Source of the DNA: Streptomyces roseoviridis | GTDB lineage: Bacteria > Actinomycetota > Actinomycetes > Streptomycetales > Streptomycetaceae | DNA: 64,000 bases | Assembly (NCBI RefSeq): GCF_039535235.1 | Contig: NZ_BAAAWU010000001.1 | Coordinates: forward strand, 4,898,001 to 4,962,000 | Reading direction: 5' to 3' | Part shown: piece by piece, positions 16,007 to 24,293 of the stretch | How positions within the stretch are numbered: the first letter of the stretch is position 1 | Layout: each line of letters starts with the position of its first letter | Position numbers and translations under genes: made by a program | The notes under the pieces: generated by a model | The model's input: only the letters and a program-made list of their open reading frames with translations | What the model was told of the DNA's origin: nothing | The model's database searches: none

Positions 16007-17296
16007 GTGAGCGACAACTCTGTAGTACTGCGGTACGCGGACGGTGAATACACCTACCCGGTGGTCGAGAGCACCGTCGGCGACAAGGGCTTCGACATCG
16101 GGAAGCTCCGAGCCCAGACCGGTCTGGTCACCCTGGACAGCGGGTACGGCAACACCGCCGCCTATAAATCCGCCATCACCTACCTGGACGGCGAGAAGGG
16201 CATCCTGCGGTACCGCGGCTACCCCATCGAGCAGCTGGCCGAGCAGTCCACCTTCCTGGAGGTGGCGTACCTGCTGATCAACGGTGAGCTGCCGAAGTCG
16301 GACGAGCTCGCGACGTTCCAGAACGAGATCACCCAGCACACGCTGGTGCACGAGGACGTCAAGAACTTCTTCCGCGGCTTCCCGCGGGACGCGCACCCGA
16401 TGGCGATGCTGTCCTCCGTGGTCTCCGCGCTGTCCACCTTCTACCAGGACAGCCACAACCCGTTCGACGAGAAGCAGCGCCACCTCTCCACGATCCGGCT
16501 GCTCGCCAAGCTGCCGACGATCGCGGCGTACGCGTACAAGAAGTCGATCGGCCACCCCTTCGTCTACCCGCGCAACGACCTCGGGTACGTCGAGAACTTC
16601 CTGCGGATGACCTTCTCGGTCCCGGCCCAGGAGTACGAGCTCGACCCGGTCGTGGTCTCCGCGCTCGACAAGCTGCTGATCCTGCACGCGGACCACGAGC
16701 AGAACTGTTCGACCTCCACCGTGCGTCTGGTCGGCTCCTCGCAGGCGAACATGTTCGCCTCGATCTCCGCCGGCATCTCGGCCCTGTGGGGCCCGCTGCA
16801 CGGCGGCGCCAACCAGTCGGTCCTGGAGATGCTCGAGGGCATCCAGGCCAACGGCGGCGACGTCGACTCCTTCATCAACAAGGTGAAGAACAAGGAGGAC
16901 GGCGTCCGCCTGATGGGCTTCGGCCACCGGGTGTACAAGTCCTTCGACCCGCGCGCCAAGATCATCAAGGCGGCGGCGCACGACGTCCTGTCGGCGCTCG
17001 GCAAGTCCGACGAGCTGCTGGACATCGCGCTGAAGCTCGAGGAGCACGCGCTCTCCGACGACTACTTCGTCTCGCGCAACCTCTACCCGAACGTGGACTT
17101 CTACACGGGTCTGATCTACCGCGCGATGGGTTTCCCCACCGAGATGTTCACCGTGCTGTTCGCCCTCGGCCGCCTCCCGGGCTGGATCGCCCAGTGGCAC
17201 GAGATGATCAAGGAGCCGGGCTCCCGCATCGGCCGCCCGCGCCAGATCTACACCGGCGTGGTCGAGCGCGACTTCGTCCCGGCCGACGCCCGCTGA
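16007..17296 (+). CDS. gltA: Citrate synthase
   Basis: This 429-residue type II citrate synthase condenses acetyl-CoA and oxaloacetate in the TCA cycle. The catalytic histidines are visible in LHGGANQSV (~264) and GFGHRVYKSFDPRA (~306), with the catalytic aspartate in YPNVDFYTG (~363). GTG 16007 (MSDNSVVLRYADGEYTYPV) was preferred to the longer frame from 15950 because family members start there and GAGGG lies upstream. It is a single gene followed by a strong hairpin. In many Streptomyces this gene is called citA. Confidence 0.96.
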   Translation: MSDNSVVLRYADGEYTYPVVESTVGDKGFDIGKLRAQTGLVTLDSGYGNTAAYKSAITYLDGEKGILRYRGYPIEQLAEQSTFLEVAYLLINGELPKSDELATFQNEITQHTLVHEDVKNFFRGFPRDAHPMAMLSSVVSALSTFYQDSHNPFDEKQRHLSTIRLLAKLPTIAAYAYKKSIGHPFVYPRNDLGYVENFLRMTFSVPAQEYELDPVVVSALDKLLILHADHEQNCSTSTVRLVGSSQANMFASISAGISALWGPLHGGANQSVLEMLEGIQANGGDVDSFINKVKNKEDGVRLMGFGHRVYKSFDPRAKIIKAAAHDVLSALGKSDELLDIALKLEEHALSDDYFVSRNLYPNVDFYTGLIYRAMGFPTEMFTVLFALGRLPGWIAQWHEMIKEPGSRIGRPRQIYTGVVERDFVPADAR

Positions 17297-17316
17297 CCTC
17301 AGCCGCCGCGGATGGC

Positions 17317-17367
17317 GAAAGCGCCCCGCCGCCGATCCCCCCACGGGTCGGCGAGCGGGGCGCTTTC
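17317..17367 (+). terminator. Strong hairpin terminator after citrate synthase
   Basis: GAAAGCGCCCCGC (17317-17329) and GCGGGGCGCTTTC (17355-17367) pair perfectly over 13 bp around a 25-nt loop, 21 bases past the stop. The outer A/T-rich ends of the stem resemble a bidirectional actinobacterial terminator. Confidence 0.8.
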
Positions 17368-17495
17368 CATATCCCCGGTGCGGATTCCCCCCACGGGATC
17401 CGGGCCGGGCGTCTGCTCGCGCGGTCTGCCGGGGTACGTACGGGAGGGCCGCTCAAAGCTCCCCGGTGCACGTGCCCCGGCCGCGCTTGCCTGGG

Positions 17496-17540
17496 ACGTC
17501 CCCCAAGACATCCCATGAACGTCCCCCAAGACGTTCTTGG
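17496..17540. repeat. Short direct repeats and a palindrome between gltA and copA
   Basis: ACGTCCCCCAAGAC occurs at 17496-17509 and again at 17519-17532, a 23-bp period. The second copy runs into CCAAGACGTTCTTGG (17526-17540), a 6-bp palindrome with a 3-nt spacer. The rest of 17368-17653 shows nothing recognisable; base composition is lower in GC near 17560-17640. Confidence 0.6.
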
Positions 17541-17653
17541 CATCGCCCACTTAGACTCGCGAACAGCCCAGATGGTTACCCCCAAATATCTGTGATCTAG
17601 GTCTCTTTGTGAAGGTCCTGTGCATCACATGGAGGTGAATTCGTGGGGAGACG

Positions 17654-19891
17654 TCAGCGGAAGCGGCGCAGCCGCAGGCTGTTGGTCACCACGAATACGG
17701 ACGAAAAGGCCATCGCGAGTCCGGCGATCATCGGGTTGAGCAGACCGGCCGCGGCGAGCGGCAGCGCTGCGACGTTGTAGCCGAAGGCCCAGCCGAGGTT
17801 GCCCTTGATCGTGGCCAGGGTCCGCCGGGCGAGCCGGATGGCGTCCGCCGCGACCCGCAGGTCCCCGCGGACCAGGGTCAGATCGCTCGCCTCGATGGCC
17901 GCGTCCGTGCCGGTGCCCATCGCCAGGCCCAGATCGGCCGCGGCGAGCGCCGCGGCGTCGTTCACCCCGTCACCCACCATCGCCACCGTGCGGCCCTCGG
18001 CCCTGAGGCGCCGGATCACGTCCACCTTCTCCTGCGGCAGCACCTCGGCGATCACCTCGTCGATGCCGACCTCCGCCGCCACCTCCTCGGCCACGGCCCG
18101 GCCGTCCCCGGTGAGCAGCACCGGCCGCATGCCCAGGGCGCGCAGCCGGGCGACCGCCTCCGCGCTGGTCTCCTTGACCGAGTCGGCGACCGTCAGGGTG
18201 CCGCGGGCCCGCCCGTCCCAGGCGACGTGCACGACTCCCGGACGCGGCTCGCCGGGCACCTCGATCCCCTCGGCCGCGAGCAGGGCGGCCCGCCCGACGA
18301 CCACCAGATGCCCGTCGACGGAGCCGCGCACCCCGAGTCCGGGCACGTTCTCGAAGGACTTCGGTACGGGCAGCTCGCCCACCCGGGCGGCGGCGCCGGC
18401 CGCGACGGCGCGGGCGACCGGGTGCTCGGAGGAGTGCTCCAGGGCGCCCGCCAGCCGCAGCAGCTCGGTCTCGTCGGCGCGCCCCGTGCCGTAGGCGCCG
18501 CCGTACACGTGCACGCCGACGAGCTCCATGCGGCCGGTGGTGACGGTGCCGGTCTTGTCCAGGACGACGGTGTCGACGCGGCGGGTGGACTCCAGGACCT
18601 CGGGGCCCTTGATGAGGATCCCGAGCTGGGCGCCGCGGCCGGTGCCGACCATGAGGGCGGTCGGGGTGGCGAGCCCCAGGGCGCACGGGCAGGCGATGAT
18701 CAGCACCGCGACCGCGGCCGTGAAGGCGGCCGTGATGTCGCTCGTCAGCAGGAGCCAGCCGACGAGGGTCCCGAGGGCGACGAGGAGGACGACGGGCACG
18801 AAGACGGCGGAGATCCGGTCGGCGAGCCGCTGCACCTCGGCCTTGCCGTTCTGGGCGTCCTCGACGAGCCGCGCCATCCGGGCCAGCTGGGTGTCGGCGC
18901 CGACCCGGCCGGCCTGTACGACCAGCCGTCCGGAGGTGTTGACGCAGCCGCCGGTGACGGGGTCGCCGGGGGTGACGTCCACGGGGAGGGACTCGCCGGT
19001 GAGCAGGGACGCGTCGACGGCGGATGCGCCCTCGGTGACGGTGCCGTCGGTGGCGATCTTCTCCCCGGGCCGTACGACGAAGCGGTCGCCGACCGCGAGG
19101 GCGGCCACCGGGATCCGTACCTCCGCGCCGTCGCGCAGCACGGCCACGTCCTTGGCGCCGAGCCGCAGCAGGGCGTGCAGGGCGGCACCGGCCTTCCGCT
19201 TGGCGCGGGCCTCCAGGTAGCGGCCGAGCAGGATGAAGGTGACGACTCCGGCGGCGACCTCCAGGTAGATCGTCCCCGCGGCGTGCTCGCGGGCGACGGT
19301 GAGGCCGACGTCGTGCCGCATGCCCGGCATGCCGGCGTCACCCAGGAACAGCGCCCACAGCGACCAGCCGAAGGCGGCGAGGGCGCCGACGGAGACCAGG
19401 GTGTCCATGGTGGCCGCGCCGTGCCGGAGGTTGGTCCAGGCGGCGCGGTGGAAGGGCAGCCCGCCCCAGACGGCCACCGGGGCGGCGAGGGTGAGGGAGA
19501 GCCACTGCCAGTGCTCGAACTGGAGGGCGGGGACCATCGCCAGGAGGACGACGGGCAGGGCGAGGACGGCCGAGACGGTGAGCCGCTGCCGCAGCGAGGC
19601 GAGCTCCGGGTCCTCGTCCCGTACGGCAGCGGGGTCCGTGCCCTCCTGCGGGCGTGGCTCCTCCGGTTCCGGTTCCGGTGCGGGTTCCTCGGCGGTGTAG
19701 CCGGTACGGACGACGGTGGCGATCAGGTCGCCGACCGTGACCTCCGCGGGGTGTTCGACGCGCGCCTTCTCGGTGGCGTAGTTGACGGTCGCCGTCACCC
19801 CGTCCATCCGGTTGAGCTTCTTCTCGACGCGGGCCGCGCAGGAGGCGCAGGTCATCCCGCCGATCGTCAGCTCGGTGATCGTGGAGGTCAT
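17654..19891 (-). CDS. copA: Copper-exporting P-type ATPase
   Basis: The 745-residue heavy-metal P1B ATPase has one N-terminal HMA domain (GMTCASC, C15 and C18), eight membrane segments, LTGES, the CPC metal site in helix 6 (about residue 400), the phosphorylated Asp in DKTGT (~445), SEHP, and GDGVND (~638). CPC with an HMA and a partner copZ indicates Cu(I) export. It lies downstream of copZ in the same direction, separated by a stable hairpin, and the operon starts near a CsoR-type palindrome, so copper induction is expected. Length is normal. Confidence 0.92.
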   Translation of the reverse strand: MTSTITELTIGGMTCASCAARVEKKLNRMDGVTATVNYATEKARVEHPAEVTVGDLIATVVRTGYTAEEPAPEPEPEEPRPQEGTDPAAVRDEDPELASLRQRLTVSAVLALPVVLLAMVPALQFEHWQWLSLTLAAPVAVWGGLPFHRAAWTNLRHGAATMDTLVSVGALAAFGWSLWALFLGDAGMPGMRHDVGLTVAREHAAGTIYLEVAAGVVTFILLGRYLEARAKRKAGAALHALLRLGAKDVAVLRDGAEVRIPVAALAVGDRFVVRPGEKIATDGTVTEGASAVDASLLTGESLPVDVTPGDPVTGGCVNTSGRLVVQAGRVGADTQLARMARLVEDAQNGKAEVQRLADRISAVFVPVVLLVALGTLVGWLLLTSDITAAFTAAVAVLIIACPCALGLATPTALMVGTGRGAQLGILIKGPEVLESTRRVDTVVLDKTGTVTTGRMELVGVHVYGGAYGTGRADETELLRLAGALEHSSEHPVARAVAAGAAARVGELPVPKSFENVPGLGVRGSVDGHLVVVGRAALLAAEGIEVPGEPRPGVVHVAWDGRARGTLTVADSVKETSAEAVARLRALGMRPVLLTGDGRAVAEEVAAEVGIDEVIAEVLPQEKVDVIRRLRAEGRTVAMVGDGVNDAAALAAADLGLAMGTGTDAAIEASDLTLVRGDLRVAADAIRLARRTLATIKGNLGWAFGYNVAALPLAAAGLLNPMIAGLAMAFSSVFVVTNSLRLRRFR

Positions 19892-19909
19892 CAGTGTTTC
19901 CCAACGGGT

Positions 19910-19942
19910 GCAGGGCCGTACGGAGCAACCGTACGGCCCTGC
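19910..19942 (-). terminator. Very stable hairpin between copZ and copA
   Basis: GCAGGGCCGTACGG and CCGTACGGCCCTGC form a perfect 14-bp stem with loop AGCAA, in the 76-bp gap between copZ and copA. It could terminate most copZ transcripts, so that the chaperone is made in excess over the pump, or protect the copZ 3' end. Confidence 0.7.
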
Positions 19943-19967
19943 GGTGGGCTTGCGGCGAGCGGCGGGC

Positions 19968-20201
19968 TCAGGCGCGGCCGACCAGTTCGTACCCGGCCTC
20001 GTCGACGGCGGCGCGGACGGCCTCCTCGTCCAGCGGGGCGGCGGACACGACGGTGACCTGTCCGGTGGCCGCCACGGCCTTGACGGAGGAGACGCCGTCG
20101 ATCTCGGAGATCTCGCTCGTGACCGCGCCCTCGCAGTGGCCGCAGGTCATGCCCTTGACCTGGTAGACGGTGGTCAGTTCGGTCTTCGTCTCGGCGGTCA
20201 T
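19968..20201 (-). CDS. copZ: Copper chaperone (HMA-domain protein)
   Basis: This is a 77-residue single HMA domain with the metal-binding motif GMTCGHC (C20, C23), a soluble Cu(I) carrier that hands copper to CopA. ATG 20201 has a purine-rich site (AGAGGAGAACG) just upstream. It is the first gene of the copper operon, 72 bp from the CsoR-type palindrome. Confidence 0.92.
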   Translation of the reverse strand: MTAETKTELTTVYQVKGMTCGHCEGAVTSEISEIDGVSSVKAVAATGQVTVVSAAPLDEEAVRAAVDEAGYELVGRA

Positions 20202-20275
20202 GACGTTCTCCTCTGGGGGCGTTGCGGTGCGGGGCCCCGCCGGTGCGCGGGGCCGTACGCCGTACTAGCATAGAT

Positions 20276-20293
20276 TATACCCCTAGGGGGTAT
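20276..20293. promoter_or_regulatory. CsoR-type copper operator
   Basis: TATACCCCTAGGGGGTAT is a near-perfect palindrome with the ATACCC/GGGTAT arms of actinobacterial CsoR operators. It lies upstream of copZ, overlapping an AT-rich element that could be the -10. No csoR gene is in the window, so the repressor would act from elsewhere. Confidence 0.75.
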
Positions 20294-20334
20294 GGATTGC
20301 ATGCGTGTCCGCTCCAGGTGCCGGGCCGGAGTCC

Positions 20335-20673
20335 ATGACCGTGCTGATCCTGATCTCGGCGGTCGCCGTCCTGGCGCCGCTGCCGGCCCGTCGCGTGGCC
20401 GATGCTTCCCGTCCCGCTCGCCGTCTTCGTGACCGTCCTCGGCACCCTGAGCGGCCCCGACGTCCTCGGCCGGGCGAAGCCCGGTGAACCGGGCGTGTTC
20501 ATCGGGGTGTGTTCATGCGGGTGCGCTCACCGGCACCGTCCTCGGCGCCGTCCTGCCGGTGCGCTGTGGTCTCGGTGCTCGCCCTCCCCCTGCTCGCGCT
20601 GAGGCTGCGGGCCCGGCGGGCGTCCGGGCCCCCGCCGCCCGCCGGGCTGGTCACGGGCTCGGGATCGTGGTGA
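20335..20673 (+). pseudogene. Decayed CPA2-type Na+/H+ antiporter fragment
   Basis: Three pieces in different frames read like parts of a CPA2 cation/proton antiporter. MTVLILISAVAVLAPL (from 20335) matches the usual N-terminus, LPVPLAVFVTVLG then SGPDVLGRAKPGE (from 20405, shifted frame) matches the next segment, and VSVLALPLLALRLRARR (near 20575) matches the C-terminus. The middle of the protein, over 300 residues, is missing. So this looks like an internally deleted, frameshifted remnant. Its end overlaps the convergent TetR gene by a few codons. The identification rests on remembered family patterns. Confidence 0.5.
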
Positions 20674-21328
20674 GCGCGCGGCCGATGACCGGGTCGAGGT
20701 AGCGCAGCAGCACCGTCTTCGTCTCGGTGATCACGGCGTCCCGCTCGGGTCCCTCGGGTGCGGCCAGGATCAGAGCGAGTCCGGCCTTCACGATCGCGAA
20801 GGTCATGTCGGCGATCCGGGCGTGCTGGGCCGGGTCGCCGTCGGGCAGGTAGTGGCCGAGCAGGTCTCCGACCCGGGCGAGCAGCGAGGCGTGCAGGGCG
20901 TCGTGCTCCTCCGCGATCCGGCCGGGGATCTCGGAGCCGTGCATGAGGGCGAGGAAGGCCGGGTTCTGGCAGTTGAACTCGATCAGCGGGTCGAGGACGG
21001 CGTCGAGGAGCTCGGGCAGCGGAAGGGCGAGGTTCTCGGGTGTGAACGCCTGGCCGTGGGCCTCCCGCATCTGGGCGAGCAGCCGGTCGCCGAGTTCGAG
21101 GGCGATGGCCTCTTTGTTCGGGAAGTACTGGTAGAGCGTGCCGGGGGAGACGCTCGCCTCCCGGGCGATCGCGTTGGTGCTGGTCGCCGTGTAGCCGTAG
21201 GCGCAGAAGACGTCGGCGGCGGCCTGGAGCAGCTGAGCGATCCGGCGCTCGCCGCGGGCCTGGCGGCGGCGCGGCTTCGGTTCCCCGGTCCTCTCCCCGG
21301 ACTTCTCCGCGGGCCTGTCCTCGGGCAT
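20651..21328 (-). CDS. TetR-family repressor
   Basis: The 225-residue protein has a TetR N-terminal HTH (RIAQLLQAAADVFCAYGYTA, then REASVSPGTLYQYFPNKEA) and a helical ligand domain. ATG 21328 is used instead of the TTG at 21364, which would overlap the operator. It is divergent from an MMPL exporter, with paired palindromes between them, so it most likely represses both. The ligand is probably something the exporter moves. Confidence 0.9.
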   Translation of the reverse strand: MPEDRPAEKSGERTGEPKPRRRQARGERRIAQLLQAAADVFCAYGYTATSTNAIAREASVSPGTLYQYFPNKEAIALELGDRLLAQMREAHGQAFTPENLALPLPELLDAVLDPLIEFNCQNPAFLALMHGSEIPGRIAEEHDALHASLLARVGDLLGHYLPDGDPAQHARIADMTFAIVKAGLALILAAPEGPERDAVITETKTVLLRYLDPVIGRALTTIPSP

Positions 21329-21350
21329 GGCTGTCGTCCCCAGCTCTCTG

Positions 21351-21419
21351 AACGCGATTGACAAACGCGAGAGGTCGCTCGCATTCTTAGGGAACGCGAG
21401 TGATCGCTCGTGTTTGTCA
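21351..21419. promoter_or_regulatory. Two TetR-type operators and promoter between tetR and MMPL
   Basis: AACGCGAGAGGTCGCTCGC (21364-21382) and AACGCGAGTGATCGCTCGT (21393-21411) are direct repeats, each near-palindromic (CGAG...CTCG). The whole block is also bounded by an inverted repeat, TGACAAACGCGAG (21359-21371) against CTCGTGTTTGTCA (21407-21419), one mismatch. TTGACA at 21358-21363 is a good -35 for the MMPL gene, with CATTCT 18 bp on. Two dimers of the TetR protein would cover this promoter. Confidence 0.72.
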
Positions 21420-21497
21420 GTCTATTGGGCAATGGGCGACCCCTGCGCCCCGCCGGGAGAGCGCGCGCACGGGTCATGGTGAAGGGGACACCGCGTC

Positions 21498-23822
21498 ATG
21501 ACCGAAGTCAAGAAAAGGCAGCTGACCGGGGGTGCACCCGGCGGCTGGACGCGGTTCGTGACGGCGCGGCCACGTCTGACGCTGCTGGTCGCCCTCGTCC
21601 TGACCGCGCTCGCGGTCCTCGCGGGCGGCGGCGTCGCCGACCGGATGGGCAGCGGCGGCTGGGAGGACCCGGACGCCGAGTCCACGTACGCGGTCGAGGT
21701 CCTGGAGCGCGAGTTCCCCGCCTCCCAGCCCAATCTGCTGCTGCTCGTCGACGCGGGCGACGCCGGGGTCGACGCCCCGGCCGTCGCCGCCGAGGCCCGG
21801 CGGCTCGCCGAGCGGCTCGACGCCCGGCCGGACGTCGACGGCGTCGGTTCGTACTGGGCGACCGGTTCCCCCGCGCTGCGCTCCGAGGACGGCCGCCAGG
21901 CCGTGATCGCGGCCCGGATCGACGGCGACGAGAAGGCCGCGGGGGAGACCCTGGAGCGACTCGCCCCCGAGTTCCGCGGCAGCCACGGACCCGTGGAGGT
22001 CTCCGTCGGCGGTCCGCTCGCCGTCCGCCACGAGATGCAGACGACCATCCAGGAGGACCTGCTCAGGGCCGAGCTGATCGCCCTGCCCGTCACCCTCGTC
22101 CTGCTCGTGATGGTCTTCGGCAGCGCCGTCGCCGCCCTGCTCCCGCTCGGCATCGGCATCGTCGCCATCCTCGGCACCAACGCCGTGCTGCGCGGCCTCA
22201 CCGAGTTCACCGACGTCTCCGTCTTTGCCCAGAACCTGACCACCGCCCTCGGCCTCGGACTCGCCATCGACTACGCCCTGTTCGTGGTCCGGCGCTTCCG
22301 CGAGGAGCTGGCCGCGGGCGCCGACACCAGGACCGCCGTCGCGACCACCCTGCGCACCGCGGGGCGGACCGTGCTGTTCTCCGCCCTCACCGTCGCCGTC
22401 TCGCTCGCCGCGATGCTGGTCTTCCCGCAGTACTTCCTGCGTTCCTTCGCCTACGCCGGCATCGCCGTCGTCCTCCTCGCCGCCGCTGCGGCCTTGATCC
22501 TGCTGCCCGCCGCGCTCGTGCTGCTCGGCGACCGGGTCAACGCCCTGGACCTGCGCCGGGTCTTCCGGCGCGCGCCCCGGGCGGGCGCCGGTGGCACCGA
22601 GCCGGGCGCCGGGCCGGGCGCCGGTTCGGGTGCGGCGACGGACGTGGACCTGGCCGCGCGGGCCGGTGCGGGCGCCCGTGCGGGGGCGGAGGAGGAGGGC
22701 GGCGTCGGCTGGGCGCGGACCGCGGCCCTGGTGATGCGGCGGGCACCGCTGTTCGCCGTCGCCACCGCCACCGGACTCGTGCTGCTCGGACTGCCCTTCC
22801 TCGGCGTGCGGTTCGGCACCGCCGACGACCGCCAGCTCCCGGCCGCCGCCGAGTCCCGGGTCGTCCAGGACCAGCTGCGCGAGGGCTTCCCCGGCAGCCC
22901 CGGCGGGGCGCTCACGGTGCTCGCCGAGGGCTCCGCCACTCCCGGGCAGTACGCCGCGTACCGGGAGCGGATCGAGCGGCTCGACGGCGTCGCGCGGGTG
23001 GACGGGCCGGTCACCTCCGGATCCGGCGAGCGGACCCACGCCTACTTCACGGTCGTCCCCGAGGGTGAGGGCGTCGGCGCCGGGGCCCAGCGGGTGGTCG
23101 GCGAACTGCGCGCGGCCGAGGCCCCCTTCGACACCTCCGTCACCGGCGCCGCGGCCGTGCTCGTCGACTCCAAGGACGCCATAGGCGAGCGGCTGCCCTG
23201 GGCGGCCGGCATCATCGTCGTCGTCACCCTGGTGCTCGTCTTCCTGCTCACCGGCAGCCTGCTCATCCCGCTCCAGGCGGTCGTGCTCAACGCGCTCAGC
23301 CTCACGGCCATGTTCGGCGCGGCCGTCTGGGTCTTCCAGGACGGCCACCTCTCCGGCCCGCTCGGCTTCACCCCCACCGGGGACATCGAGACCACCCTGC
23401 CCGTCCTGATGTTCTGCGTGGCCTTCGGACTGTCCATGGATTACGGGGTGTTCCTGCTCTCCCGCATCAAGGAGGAGTACGACGCCACCGGCGACCACGA
23501 GCACGCCGTCCGCTTCGGACTGCGCCGCACGGGCGGGCTGATCACCGCGGCGGCCGTGATCCTGGCCGTGGTGATGGTGGCCATCGGCACCTCGCGGGTC
23601 ACCAACACCAAGATGCTCGGCCTCGGCGTCGCCCTCGCGGTCCTCATGGACGCCATGGTGGTGCGCAGCCTGCTCGTCCCCTCCGTGATGAAGCTGACCG
23701 GGCGCCTCACCTGGTGGGCCCCCGGGCCGCTGCGCCGCTTCCACGACCGTTTCGGCATCAGCGAGGGCGGCGCGATACCCGGGGCACCCGCGCCGGAGCG
23801 GGTGCCGCAGAAGACCGGATAG
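21498..23822 (+). CDS. MMPL-family RND transporter
   Basis: This is a 774-residue membrane exporter with two halves, each having one N-terminal helix, a large extracytoplasmic loop and a block of five helices. GLGLAIDYALFVVRRFREE and AFGLSMDYGVFLLSRIKEE are the paired motifs that carry the proton-relay Asp-Tyr of MMPL/RND proteins. An alanine/glycine-rich cytoplasmic linker (~360-400) joins the halves. MMPL proteins export lipids, antibiotics or siderophores. It is controlled, by position, by the divergent TetR protein. Confidence 0.9.
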   Translation: MTEVKKRQLTGGAPGGWTRFVTARPRLTLLVALVLTALAVLAGGGVADRMGSGGWEDPDAESTYAVEVLEREFPASQPNLLLLVDAGDAGVDAPAVAAEARRLAERLDARPDVDGVGSYWATGSPALRSEDGRQAVIAARIDGDEKAAGETLERLAPEFRGSHGPVEVSVGGPLAVRHEMQTTIQEDLLRAELIALPVTLVLLVMVFGSAVAALLPLGIGIVAILGTNAVLRGLTEFTDVSVFAQNLTTALGLGLAIDYALFVVRRFREELAAGADTRTAVATTLRTAGRTVLFSALTVAVSLAAMLVFPQYFLRSFAYAGIAVVLLAAAAALILLPAALVLLGDRVNALDLRRVFRRAPRAGAGGTEPGAGPGAGSGAATDVDLAARAGAGARAGAEEEGGVGWARTAALVMRRAPLFAVATATGLVLLGLPFLGVRFGTADDRQLPAAAESRVVQDQLREGFPGSPGGALTVLAEGSATPGQYAAYRERIERLDGVARVDGPVTSGSGERTHAYFTVVPEGEGVGAGAQRVVGELRAAEAPFDTSVTGAAAVLVDSKDAIGERLPWAAGIIVVVTLVLVFLLTGSLLIPLQAVVLNALSLTAMFGAAVWVFQDGHLSGPLGFTPTGDIETTLPVLMFCVAFGLSMDYGVFLLSRIKEEYDATGDHEHAVRFGLRRTGGLITAAAVILAVVMVAIGTSRVTNTKMLGLGVALAVLMDAMVVRSLLVPSVMKLTGRLTWWAPGPLRRFHDRFGISEGGAIPGAPAPERVPQKTG

Positions 23823-23860
23823 CGCCCGGGGGCCCTGGAGGACGGACGCCGGGGCGGGGG

Positions 23861-24058
23861 TCAGTCCCGGCGGTTCCGGTTCCCTGGCCGTTTGGCCACC
23901 CAGGCGCGGATGGTGTCCGCGTACCAGTAGGGCTTGCCCGACTCGACGTGGTCGGGGGCCGGCAGCAGCCCGTGCTTCCGGTAGGAGCGGACCGTGTCCG
24001 GCTGCACCTTGATGTGCGCGGCGATGTCCTTGTACGACCAGAGCCTTCTGTCCGTCAT
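23861..24058 (-). CDS. Small helix-turn-helix (MerR/excisionase-like) DNA-binding protein
   Basis: The 65-residue protein is almost entirely a winged HTH: LWSYKDIAAHIKVQPDTVRS is the recognition part, followed by a wing (PYWYADTIRAWV) and a basic tail. It resembles the small AlpA/MerR-like proteins abundant in Streptomyces. GGAGAGG precedes ATG 24058 at normal spacing, so I reject the longer frame from 24127, which would run into a repeat array. It is convergent with the MMPL gene. No integrase or phage gene is near. Confidence 0.78.
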   Translation of the reverse strand: MTDRRLWSYKDIAAHIKVQPDTVRSYRKHGLLPAPDHVESGKPYWYADTIRAWVAKRPGNRNRRD

Positions 24059-24123
24059 GCGTGGCACCTCTCCTGCGTGCCCGGCAGCGGCGGCGGGGGT
24101 TCCGTCGGGGGAGCTGGCGGGCG

Positions 24124-24164
24124 TCACTGGTGGTCACTGGCGATCACTGGCTGGTGATCACTGA
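24124..24164. repeat. TCACTGG direct repeats phased at 10 bp
   Basis: TCACTGG occurs at 24124, 24134 and 24144, exactly one helical turn apart, and TCACTGA at 24158. The last unit overlaps the palindrome GTGATCAC (24154-24161). The array lies 66-106 bp upstream of the small HTH gene and is a natural candidate for its autoregulatory binding site. The rest of 24059-24293 shows nothing recognisable. Confidence 0.75.
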
Positions 24165-24293
24165 GCCTGTGCCCGGTGAACGCCCGCTTCGGACGGGAGG
24201 AGAACGCCTGTCGACCGGCTGTGACGGAAAACCCGCGTAATCGAGATAAGCGTGACGAAGGGGCGACGGACGTGACGCGACTGACGCAAGAGA

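Noticed and set aside
17299..17585. Small frames on both strands after citrate synthase
   Set aside because: They overlap the terminator hairpin and repeats, and show no coding signal.
23861..24127. Longer 88-residue version of the small HTH protein
   Set aside because: The extra residues have no HTH or conserved sequence, the inner ATG has a good ribosome-binding site, and the extension runs into the repeat array.
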